Below, piece by piece: positions 1-5,831 of a DNA stretch of 6,218 bases. The notes below the pieces were generated by a model. The model was not told the origin of the DNA, did no database searches, and saw nothing but the letters and a program-made list of their open reading frames with translations. Position numbers and translations under genes: made by a program. Source of the stretch: Deltaproteobacteria bacterium (GTDB taxonomy: Bacteria > Desulfobacterota > Desulfobacteria > Desulfobacterales > UBA11574); NCBI GenBank assembly GCA_019314155.1, contig JAFCZV010000191.1, positions 1 through 6,218 on the forward strand. The letters run 5' to 3'. Numbering within the stretch: the stretch's first letter is position 1; every line of letters starts with the position of its first letter.

Positions 1-1
1 T

Positions 2-709
2 TTAAAGGATTCCGGCACGGAAATCCTTTTGAATTACCTGCCGGTGGGGTCGGAGAACGCCACCCGGTTTTATGCGGAATGTGCCGTGGAAGCCGGCGTT
101 GGGTTTATCAACAACATACCGGTTTTTATTGCCAGTGATCCTTTTTGGGCCCAACAGTTCAAGTCCAGGAAAATTCCGCTGATCGGCGACGATATCAAAT
201 CTCAGATGGGTGCAACGATTGTTCATCGCGTGTTGACAAACCTGTTTGAAAAACGGGGTGCCAGACTGGAAAAAACATATCAGTTAAATACCGGCGGCAA
301 CACCGATTTTCTCAATATGTTGGACAGGAAGCGAGTCCATCAAAAAAAGGAATCCAAAACAGCCGCAGTTCAGGCTGTTATGCGCAAAAAGCTCCAAGAC
401 CGCAGCATACATATCGCTCCAAGTGACTATGTACCATGGCTGAATGACCAAAAAGTATGTTTTATTCGTATGGAAGGGCGGATTTTCGGCGATATGCCCA
501 TGAATGTCGAACTGAGACTCTCCGTAGAGGATTCACCCAATTCCGCCGGCGCTGTCATCGATTGCGTCCGGTTGTGCAAACTGGCCATCCAAAGAAATGT
601 GGGGGGTGTGTTGGAAGCCCCTTCAGCCTATTATTGCAAATATCCACCGGTTCAATACACGGACGATGTTGCATTTTCATTGGTGGAAGATTTTATTTCA
701 AACGGTTAA
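2..709 (+). CDS. ino1: Inositol-3-phosphate synthase, actinobacterial type (5'-truncated by window edge)
   Basis: Myo-inositol-1-phosphate (1D-myo-inositol 3-phosphate) synthase converts glucose 6-phosphate to inositol 3-phosphate with NAD in the cytoplasm. The frame is open from base 2, so the TTG at 29 is an internal leucine codon and not a start. About 235 C-terminal residues are visible. The compact bacterial enzymes have about 360, so roughly 125 residues with the dinucleotide-binding Rossmann start are missing. Recognisable family blocks are NYLPVGSENA (from 29), GDDIKSQMGA (from 185, with the conserved lysine), QLNTGGNTDFLNM (281-319) and DSPNSAG (530-550). These match Mycobacterium tuberculosis Ino1 nearly block for block, far better than the longer eukaryotic form. 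Eleven bases separate it from the HAD gene, so the two are probably co-transcribed. Inositol 3-phosphate is the acceptor expected for the MshA-like glycosyltransferase at 2084-3319. Confidence in the family is very high. Confidence 0.96.
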   Translation, partial: LKDSGTEILLNYLPVGSENATRFYAECAVEAGVGFINNIPVFIASDPFWAQQFKSRKIPLIGDDIKSQMGATIVHRVLTNLFEKRGARLEKTYQLNTGGNTDFLNMLDRKRVHQKKESKTAAVQAVMRKKLQDRSIHIAPSDYVPWLNDQKVCFIRMEGRIFGDMPMNVELRLSVEDSPNSAGAVIDCVRLCKLAIQRNVGGVLEAPSAYYCKYPPVQYTDDVAFSLVEDFISNG

Positions 710-720
710 ACTTTTTTGTT

Positions 721-1326
721 ATGATACGAGGGATAATTTTCGATTTCGGGCGGGTCATCTCGGCCCAAAAGCCGCCCGCTCTGTTTGCTCGATACGAAAA
801 AGATCTGGGGCTCGCACCCGACTCCATCAATGCCGTTATGTTTGGCAGCAACGCCTGGAAAGACGCTCTGCTGGGCAGGAAGACCGCCGAAGCGTTCTGG
901 TACGCCATCGGACCTGAACTCGGGTTGAACTCTGCCGAAGAAATCGATGCGTTTCGTCGCCGTTATCATGCCGATGAGGCCATCAACCCAGGTGTGGCAG
1001 AACTCATTCATCTTCTGTGTGACCGCTACAAACTGGCGGTGCTCTCCAATTCGCCGCCGGGTTTGGCGAATTGGCTGGCGGATTGGAATATACGCAACTT
1101 GTTCGACGTTGTTTTCTGCTCCGGCGACGAAGGAGTGGTCAAACCCGATCCGGCGGCCTTCGAGATGACCCTCGGCCGGTTGGGAGTTGAACCCGAGGCG
1201 GCCGTATTCATCGACGACACCATGGAGCACGTTAAGGCCGCTGAAGCATTGGGGCTTCACGGCATCAGCTTTACCACCGCCGAGGTGCTGTCGGATCGAT
1301 TAAACGCGTTGCTGGAATCCCCATAA
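721..1326 (+). CDS. HAD-superfamily subfamily IA phosphatase (candidate inositol-phosphate or glycosyl-inositol-phosphate phosphatase)
   Basis: A 201-residue haloacid dehalogenase-fold hydrolase. Motif I is FDFGRVI with nucleophile Asp8. Motif II is Ser109 in VLSNSPPG. Motif III is Lys141 in VVKPDP. Motif IV is FIDD (Asp165/Asp166). Residues about 15-90 form the helical cap. Gly10 occupies the second-aspartate position of the usual DxD. This is common in the YihX/epoxide-hydrolase-N-domain-like branch (DxGxV), whose members still act as phosphatases. ATG 721 is chosen because motif I then lies at residue 8, as usual, and no in-frame start lies between it and the ino1 stop. The frame is open further upstream only as a shadow of ino1. 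There is no clear ribosome binding site, so it probably relies on coupling to ino1 11 bp upstream. Context suggests removal of phosphate from inositol 3-phosphate or GlcNAc-inositol-phosphate. The substrate is inference; the fold is certain. Confidence 0.93.
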   Translation: MIRGIIFDFGRVISAQKPPALFARYEKDLGLAPDSINAVMFGSNAWKDALLGRKTAEAFWYAIGPELGLNSAEEIDAFRRRYHADEAINPGVAELIHLLCDRYKLAVLSNSPPGLANWLADWNIRNLFDVVFCSGDEGVVKPDPAAFEMTLGRLGVEPEAAVFIDDTMEHVKAAEALGLHGISFTTAEVLSDRLNALLESP

Positions 1327-1365
1327 ATCCCGCACAATATCAGAAAGACGGGTTCAAGGTTCCCA

Positions 1366-2061
1366 TCAAAGGGGTACTGTCACCTGGTGGAACGCTTCGG
1401 CCACCTCGAAATCAGTCCCTTCGGCCATTTTCCGGCACCGGTCCCACAACCTTTTGCCCAGATCAGGAATGTTTAGCTGGGATATTTGGCTTTCATGACA
1501 GCGCAGCGCAGCGAGCTTGAGTTCAAAGGTCTCGGTAATGTCGATACGAAAGTTGATGTCTTCAGCACCGAAGAACAGGATTTTTTTAACTTTATGGGGC
1601 ATGAGCCTTTCTTCGATCAAATCCGGGTAGGCCGGCAGGTTTCGGGCATAGGGAAAGATTGCATCCAGGGTTACCTGGCCGATGATGCGGTGGTCCCTGT
1701 GCCAGATGTAGCGCCGGTATGGATCCGATGTTACGATCATTTCAGGTTTATACGTTCGGATTTGTCTCACGATGGCTTTGCGGAAATCCGACGTATCTTC
1801 GAGCCCCTGATCCGGATATCGGAGAAAAACCACATCAGAAACCCCCAATACCGTTGCGGCCGCTTTCTGTTCTTTTTCTCGAATTTTCGATAGCTGTTGC
1901 GGTATTATATCAGGATCGTCGGAGCCTTTTTCACCGCTGGTGCACACAACATAGACAACGCGTCGACCTTCCCGGGTCCACTTGGCGACAGAACCCGCCG
2001 AACCGAATTCTGCGTCATCCGGATGGGCAGCAATCACCATTATTTCTGATCTGTCCGACAA
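1366..2061 (-). CDS. PIG-L/LmbE-family zinc deacetylase (MshB/BshB-like)
   Basis: A 231-residue PIG-L fold N-deacetylase, the family of MshB (GlcNAc-inositol deacetylase), BshB and eukaryotic PIG-L. The N-terminal AHPDD box (residues 12-16) supplies zinc ligands His13 and Asp16 and the general base Asp15. WHRDH (120-124) supplies the third zinc ligand, His124. There is no signal peptide or membrane segment, so it is cytoplasmic. It is shorter than actinobacterial MshB (about 290-300 residues) and resembles the compact LmbE/BshB branch, so orthology with MshB is not claimed. The start is TTG 2061: a perfect AAGGAGG lies 6 nt upstream, whereas the first ATG (codon 8) would be 27 nt away and directly abut the AHPDD strand. 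It lies 22 bp downstream of the GT4 gene, last in the leftward arm. The likely substrate is the GlcNAc-inositol (phosphate) made by that GT4, giving glucosaminyl-inositol. Family certain, substrate inferred. Confidence 0.94.
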   Translation of the reverse strand: MSDRSEIMVIAAHPDDAEFGSAGSVAKWTREGRRVVYVVCTSGEKGSDDPDIIPQQLSKIREKEQKAAATVLGVSDVVFLRYPDQGLEDTSDFRKAIVRQIRTYKPEMIVTSDPYRRYIWHRDHRIIGQVTLDAIFPYARNLPAYPDLIEERLMPHKVKKILFFGAEDINFRIDITETFELKLAALRCHESQISQLNIPDLGKRLWDRCRKMAEGTDFEVAEAFHQVTVPL

Positions 2062-2067
2062 ACTGAG

Positions 2068-2074
2068 CCTCCTT
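2068..2074 (-). promoter_or_regulatory. Ribosome binding site that fixes the TTG start of the PIG-L gene
   Basis: On the minus strand AAGGAGG stands 6 nt before TTG 2061, inside the 22-bp gap after the GT4 stop codon. It is the strongest Shine-Dalgarno sequence in the window. It is what decides for a TTG start over the ATG seven codons downstream. Confidence 0.85.
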
Positions 2075-2083
2075 TTTTATTTA

Positions 2084-3319
2084 CTAAATTTTCTGTTGTC
2101 CGTACGAAGCCGACCGGTATGCTTCGAGCAACAAAGAGGCGGATCGTGCCCAGGTACATTCAGTCACCGACGCACGAATTTTAGACGGCGACAGGCCGTT
2201 TTGCTGCTTTTTTAACCATATGGCTTCGATGAGACGGGCAAAATGTTTTGGATCCGAATCCGTTGCCACATATCCGGTCACACCGTCTTTTACAATCTTT
2301 TCCATGGCCCCAACCGGTGTTGTCACAACTGGCGTTCCGCACGCCAGGGCTTCGAGGGCCACCAGGCCAAAGCTTTCATAATAGGACGGCACGGCGAGAA
2401 CATCCGCAGCGCTGTAATATTGTGGAAGGGTTTTCTGTTCGACCCTTCCGGCAAACGTTACGCGATTTTGGATGTTCAATGCCGTTGCTTCGGACTGGAG
2501 CTTTCGAAACATCGGCGTGTGGGGGCCGTCGCCTCCGACCATGACCAGCCGAAGACCCGGAAGATGTGTCAGGCAACCGACGGTTTCCAAGAGGCGGTGG
2601 AGTCCCTTTATGGGGGCATACCGTCCCACGTAGAGTACCATGAAATCATCGGCAGAAAACCCCAATTGCCGGCGGGCGGATGGTTTGTCCAGGGGTTTAA
2701 ATCGGTGAAGATCAACGCCGCACGGTATCACTGTGATTTTATCATCAGACACATCATCAAATCGGCTTAAATATTCCTTCTCCTTTTGGGTGGCAACCAC
2801 CAGTCCACTACAAACCCCGGCCAGTCTTCGTTCGTTGGTCAGCCGCAATTCAGTTTCGTGCTCCGACGGACAGGTCTGTTGTTTTACTGCGCCGATGGTG
2901 TGATACGTTAACAGGTGATGGATATCCCAGGAGGACTGGGCCATGGTCCCCAAAACTCCAGAGAGCCAGTAATGGCTGTGGAGGATATCATATTCAATGC
3001 GTTCCTTGATTTTAAAAGATTCCAGATCGTGAAAAAGTTGTGGCAAATATGCATAAAGAGAGCGTTTGGATACAGCGCCCCGCGTTTCTCCGGACAAGTG
3101 GATGAGCCGGACGTTGTCATATAGATCCACCACCCGTTGGTGTCGGCCGGAATTGTGCTGGGTGAAAATGTCGATGCAATGCCCTTGGCGGCCGAATTCT
3201 TTGGCCAGCTCCCGAACATATACGCTCATACCGCCCGTATCTTGGGTTCCCAAATCCCCAATGGGACTCGAATGAATGCTGAGCATGGCAATATTCAACG
3301 CCATCGGCCGACACTCCAT
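2084..3319 (-). CDS. mshA: GT4 glycosyltransferase, MshA-like (D-inositol-3-phosphate GlcNAc transferase)
   Basis: A 411-residue GT-B retaining glycosyltransferase of family GT4, close to the length of MshA (about 418). MshA joins GlcNAc from UDP-GlcNAc to inositol 3-phosphate, the first step of mycothiol synthesis. N-domain marks are LSIHSSP (13-19), GTQDTGGMSVYV (24-35) and HSHYWLSG (114-121). C-domain marks are GRYAPIKG (232-239, donor phosphate contacts Arg233 and Lys238) and the EX7E motif Glu315-Glu323 in ESFGLVALE. Aligned by eye to C. glutamicum MshA, the acceptor-phosphate residues Lys78, Tyr110, Thr134 and Arg154 fall on Lys85, Tyr117, Thr141 and Arg159 here, so all four are kept. 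The start is uncertain: ATG 3319 gives 411 residues, while ATG 3304 (codon 6) has GGAG 9 nt upstream and fits MshA's N-terminus better. It lies 15 bp after the acyltransferase stop. Related GT4 enzymes such as sucrose-phosphate synthase remain an alternative. Confidence 0.9.
   Translation of the reverse strand: MECRPMALNIAMLSIHSSPIGDLGTQDTGGMSVYVRELAKEFGRQGHCIDIFTQHNSGRHQRVVDLYDNVRLIHLSGETRGAVSKRSLYAYLPQLFHDLESFKIKERIEYDILHSHYWLSGVLGTMAQSSWDIHHLLTYHTIGAVKQQTCPSEHETELRLTNERRLAGVCSGLVVATQKEKEYLSRFDDVSDDKITVIPCGVDLHRFKPLDKPSARRQLGFSADDFMVLYVGRYAPIKGLHRLLETVGCLTHLPGLRLVMVGGDGPHTPMFRKLQSEATALNIQNRVTFAGRVEQKTLPQYYSAADVLAVPSYYESFGLVALEALACGTPVVTTPVGAMEKIVKDGVTGYVATDSDPKHFARLIEAIWLKKQQNGLSPSKIRASVTECTWARSASLLLEAYRSASYGQQKI
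3314..3317 (-). promoter_or_regulatory. Possible ribosome binding site favouring the inner start of the GT4 gene
   Basis: GGAG lies 9 nt before ATG 3304 on the minus strand, within the first codons of the longer reading (ATG 3319). The outer ATG has only a weak GGGA 8 nt upstream. The two starts differ by five residues (MECRP) that precede the first beta strand. Confidence 0.4.
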
Positions 3320-3334
3320 TTGATTTTTCCCGGC

Positions 3335-4339
3335 TTATCCATCCAGGTCGATCTTTAAGCGATACAGGAGAACCGGCGTGCTTCCCAATCGTTTTTTATA
3401 GACTTCATTGCCCTTTAATAGATCGTACCGGAGCCTTTTTTGTTCGATGCTGTCTCTAATACTGTATACCTTGCTGAGCAACCCGACACTCAGATGGCCA
3501 AACCGAGGATCATATCCATTGTTGTAAAGGAAAATCGTATGGTTATAATCGAAACACATCACGCCGGCCGCCGGCACCCCATCGATATCTAAAAAAGACA
3601 TTCTGAAAAACCCGTGCTTGGCCATTCTTCGGGCCAGCAACAGAAAAAAAGACAACATGGGGTCGGTCAAAAATTCGGATTTGTCCGGTCGGCTCGCTGT
3701 AAACAGAGAAAAAAAGATGTCCATATGTTCTGAAATCTCTTCCGGCCGTTTAATGATCCGAAATTGGACGTGGCCCGCTTCGTTGAGCCGCCGAATTTTA
3801 CGTCGAATTTCATGGCGCTGTTTGCCCCCCAGCATTTGGAGATAGGATTCCCAGGTGCCGGGCAGTTCAATCTCAGAGCTTATACCCGCCGGGTCACAGG
3901 TAACGGTGTGCCCTGTTCGCCGGGCTATATCGGGCAGTTGTGTAAGGGAGATGGATTCGGATCTCAAGGCGCCCAATTCTAGGGATTGGATCCCCCTTTT
4001 TTTCAGGTGGGATAAGATGGCCCCAAGAAATTCCTCATTATGGTTCGGGGCCACGATCATATCCTGGTAATCGCAGACATTTTCTCCCCCGATGAACCGT
4101 GCCGTGTTTTCTTCCACAGCCAGCGGCGCAACACCGATGAGTTTTCCATGACGATATCCCGTCAGAATTTCCGGATCTTGATTGCCGCCGAATACATCCC
4201 ACCAGGTTTTCAGCCACACCGGAAGGACAAATAAACAATTCCATCCGAGGGCGAATTCTTCTTTTAAAAAGTAAGATTTAAAATCCTCAAAGGATTCTGT
4301 CTGGATCTTTATCGCGTGTTCTTTCTGGATCATGGACAT
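3335..4339 (-). CDS. CelD/BcsL-type GNAT-fold acyltransferase (FemAB-like)
   Basis: A 334-residue protein of the CelD/BioF2-like acetyltransferase family (Acetyltransf_6), related in fold to FemAB peptidyltransferases. N-terminal marks are VLPVWLKTWWDVFGG (38-52) and NVCDYQDMIV (87-96). The central basic helix is LGGKQRHEIRRKIRRL (170-185). The GNAT core runs from DIDGVPAAGVMCF (251-263) through LYNNGYDP (271-278) to YDLLKGNEVYKKRLG (305-319), which corresponds to the D-F-L-x-G-x-E-x-Y-K block of CelD. There is no membrane segment. ATG 4339 is the first in-frame start; a second ATG follows two codons later, and the nearest GGGG lies about 11 nt upstream. It is 15 bp from the GT4 gene and 90 bp from the upstream small gene. 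In this setting it could acylate glucosaminyl-inositol, either with acetyl-CoA (an MshD-like role) or, as FemAB relatives do, from an aminoacyl-tRNA. Family call firm, substrate unknown. Confidence 0.88.
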   Translation of the reverse strand: MSMIQKEHAIKIQTESFEDFKSYFLKEEFALGWNCLFVLPVWLKTWWDVFGGNQDPEILTGYRHGKLIGVAPLAVEENTARFIGGENVCDYQDMIVAPNHNEEFLGAILSHLKKRGIQSLELGALRSESISLTQLPDIARRTGHTVTCDPAGISSEIELPGTWESYLQMLGGKQRHEIRRKIRRLNEAGHVQFRIIKRPEEISEHMDIFFSLFTASRPDKSEFLTDPMLSFFLLLARRMAKHGFFRMSFLDIDGVPAAGVMCFDYNHTIFLYNNGYDPRFGHLSVGLLSKVYSIRDSIEQKRLRYDLLKGNEVYKKRLGSTPVLLYRLKIDLDG

Positions 4340-4429
4340 TTTTTGTTGGACCCCAATGATGTTATTTGGATTTCAATGCCTTCCGTTCCGTTTTCACAGC
4401 CCGAATCCATGGGGCACGAGAACTGCGGG
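4340..4429. other. Intergenic gap without recognisable signals
   Basis: Ninety bases separate the CysRS-like C-terminal gene from the acyltransferase gene on the minus strand. I find no convincing hairpin with a T-run, no paired -35/-10 elements and no additional reading frame, so read-through transcription is assumed. Confidence 0.4.
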
Positions 4430-4822
4430 CTAAAGGTTTTCATCGATGATTCTCCAGCGAAATCCGTCTTCGGCATCCTCCACGCGGATGTTGGCTTGCA
4501 AAAGGATCTTCCGGATGCTGTCGGCGTCCGACCATTGTTGTTTTTTTCTAAACTCCGCCCTCAATTGAAGCATTGGTTCCACTAATGGCACCAGGTACTC
4601 TCGAAGGCGGTGGGGTGAAGAACCCAATTCCGCTCCCAAAAGCACAATTGATTCTCTCAGGATTTCTCGGGCTTGGGAAATGCTTTCGGCATCCTCCAAA
4701 TCCCTTTGCGCTTTCCAGATGGTATTGTCCAATGCCAAAAGGGCATTGGTGGCGATTTTTTGATCCTGGCTCGCCAGCCCTTTTCGAAAAGAAGTTTCGA
4801 TATCACTCGCTCTACTCAACAC
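4430..4822 (-). CDS. Stand-alone cysteinyl-tRNA synthetase C-terminal (DALR/CysS-C-like) domain protein
   Basis: A 130-residue protein equivalent only to the C-terminal part of cysteinyl-tRNA synthetase. Residues about 1-65 form helices like the CysRS DALR bundle. Residues 86-125 match the terminal CysRS block: an arginine-rich RAEFRKKQQWSDADSIRK segment, then the turn LLQANIRVEDAEDGFRWR, the counterpart of the usual R-K-x-K-D-W-x-x-A-D-x-I-R...G-I-x-x-x-D...G-x-x-W. There is no HIGH or KMSKS motif and no room for a catalytic domain, so it cannot activate cysteine by itself. In CysRS this region recognises the tRNA. It starts at GTG 4822, overlapping the S51-like gene by 11 nt in another frame, which implies translational coupling. 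GGGA lies 6 nt before the start. Its partner is probably the S51-like protein, perhaps fused to it in other genomes. Homology is confident; function (tRNA or aminoacyl-adenylate partner binding) is speculative. Confidence 0.82.
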   Translation of the reverse strand: MLSRASDIETSFRKGLASQDQKIATNALLALDNTIWKAQRDLEDAESISQAREILRESIVLLGAELGSSPHRLREYLVPLVEPMLQLRAEFRKKQQWSDADSIRKILLQANIRVEDAEDGFRWRIIDENL

Positions 4823-5666
4823 GTTTTTTCCCGGGGCCTTCAGATCGTCGCGGTCGTCGATTCCATCGGGTTATTTCCTCAATCAGTACCTCAAACGGAA
4901 GCGGGTCTCCTTTGCCGAATTTCCTTTCATGCCCCATTCTTCTTATGGTGACGTCTCCGATTCCTTGGATTTCGATTAGCTGCGCGTGAAGATCAATGAT
5001 GCAGGCGGTATGCTCGTCGACACCCAAAATTGTCGTGTCTTCCGGCAAAAGCGCTTCGAGTTTCCGAAAACGAGATTCTCCCATAAAACAAAACCGTGTA
5101 TCGTGGGTTCCGCCTTCGGCGTTATTCCAATGGGGAACGATAACCAGGTTGAACCCGAATGGTGCCAAAATATCGAGTCCGTCGATCCAGTGGATTTCCT
5201 GGCCGACCTTGTATATTTCGTATACGGGCAGGGTATGGCGGCCCATGGTCAGGGCGGCTGCGCTTGCAGCCACCAGGCAGCCACCGGATTGAATGACGGT
5301 ATTGAGAATTTCTGGGATCGGTGTTTTCTGAAGCTGACGGACCGCATAGGTGGGGCTGCCCGGTCCCACCAGCACAAAATGTGCGTTTTGCAGCAGATCA
5401 TACGCTGTTTCGGCTTCAAATTCCGTGGTATTTTCTGCGGATTTATACGATGCGATAGCGAGGGGTTTTTGAACATGAACCCGAAAATATTCCACAGCTT
5501 TCCTGGAAATCTCGTCGACATTCAGCTGAAAACCAGCTGGGGTGTCTAAAAAAACAGCGTTGGGAGGGTCCGGCAGCCTGGCGAGGATTTTTTTGTGCAC
5601 CTCCACCATTGTGGCGGTGAGTTCACCGGAGCCCATGAGGACAATCATACCCTCTGCTGACATCAT
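4812..5666 (-). CDS. Peptidase S51 / type 1 glutamine amidotransferase-like protein
   Basis: A 284-residue protein with the S51 (dipeptidase E/cyanophycinase) version of the class-I amidotransferase fold. The N-terminal strand is IVLMGSGEL (8-16). GPGSPTYA (101-108) is the equivalent of the G-G-x-x-Q/N oxyanion region. The nucleophile elbow is VAASAAALTMG (132-142) with Ser135. VPHWNN (177-182) places His179 where cyanophycinase-type enzymes have the catalytic histidine. The usual G-S/T-S-A-G-A elbow glycines are replaced by alanines, so activity may be changed. The very conserved-looking WNNAEGGTHDTRFCFMGE stretch (180-197) and DEHTACIID (217-225) suggest a specific ligand. A basic tail (RWNRRPRR, 267-274) precedes the stop and looks like an interdomain linker. 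ATG 5666 is taken as start, although ATG 5663 or 5648 is possible. No signal peptide is seen. It overlaps the CysRS-like domain gene, so the two probably act together. Cyanophycin degradation is unlikely because no cyanophycin genes are near. Confidence 0.86.
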   Translation of the reverse strand: MMSAEGMIVLMGSGELTATMVEVHKKILARLPDPPNAVFLDTPAGFQLNVDEISRKAVEYFRVHVQKPLAIASYKSAENTTEFEAETAYDLLQNAHFVLVGPGSPTYAVRQLQKTPIPEILNTVIQSGGCLVAASAAALTMGRHTLPVYEIYKVGQEIHWIDGLDILAPFGFNLVIVPHWNNAEGGTHDTRFCFMGESRFRKLEALLPEDTTILGVDEHTACIIDLHAQLIEIQGIGDVTIRRMGHERKFGKGDPLPFEVLIEEITRWNRRPRRSEGPGKKRVE

Positions 5667-5676
5667 ATTAAAAATC

Positions 5677-5705
5677 TTTCCGAGTCCTTTTTACTTTTTC
5701 CGAGT
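5677..5705. repeat. Pair of 9-bp direct repeats, 20-bp period, in the leader of the S51-like gene
   Basis: TTTCCGAGT occurs at 5677-5685 and again at 5697-5705 on the plus strand (ACTCGGAAA on the coding strand), exactly 20 bp apart, about two helical turns. The flanks are also similar. The repeats sit between the candidate promoter and the start codon, so they could be an operator or RNA-level site, or chance in an A/T-rich leader. Confidence 0.4.
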
Positions 5706-5753
5706 TCATCAAATGTGTCTTCATAGCACTTTTATAGATAAGATATAAATCTT

Positions 5754-5783
5754 TTTATACAATCCCATTTTGTTTATCCTCAA
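5754..5783 (-). promoter_or_regulatory. Candidate sigma-70 promoter of the leftward S51-to-PIG-L arm
   Basis: In the 165-bp gap between the two hydrolase genes, the minus strand carries TTGAGG (5783-5778), an 18-bp spacer and TATAAA (5759-5754). These match the consensus at four and five of six positions. Transcription would start about 80 nt before ATG 5666. The rest of the gap (5667-5831) is A/T-rich and contains no gene. No clear terminator follows the metallo-hydrolase, only a weak GATG/CATC stem near 5806-5817. Prediction from sequence only. Confidence 0.4.
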
Positions 5784-5831
5784 TTAGGGTTGAAAACAGG
5801 TTCCGTTGATGGCTCCATCGGTATTGTGGCT

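Noticed and set aside
457..720. Upstream extension of the HAD frame to an ATG at 457
   Set aside because: It lies inside ino1 in another frame, gives an arginine- and cysteine-rich nonsense sequence, and would put HAD motif I about 95 residues from the start.
706..1260. 184-residue minus-strand open frame
   Set aside because: It mirrors the HAD gene, which has all four catalytic motifs.
1327..1365. Bidirectional rho-independent terminator between the convergent genes
   Set aside because: The only pairing is four bases with a 16-base loop and there is no T-run on either strand.
2243..2770. 175-residue plus-strand open frame
   Set aside because: It is antisense to the GT4 donor-binding domain and has no recognisable motif.
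1366..3319. Bacillithiol pathway (BshA/BshB)
   Set aside because: The GT4 has the MshA acceptor pocket and an Ino1 gene is present; bacillithiol uses malate, and no BshC-like gene is seen.
4430..4822. Complete or degraded cysteinyl-tRNA synthetase or MshC
   Set aside because: No HIGH or KMSKS remnants occur upstream; the preceding sequence encodes an intact S51-like protein, so this is a stand-alone domain and not a broken synthetase.
4986..5549. 187-residue plus-strand open frame
   Set aside because: It is antisense to the S51-like gene, whose family motifs are clear, and it shows no domain pattern of its own.
4812..5666. Cyanophycinase for cyanophycin breakdown
   Set aside because: Only the fold is shared. 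The nucleophile elbow differs, no cyanophycin synthetase is nearby, and the gene is coupled to a CysRS-like domain.
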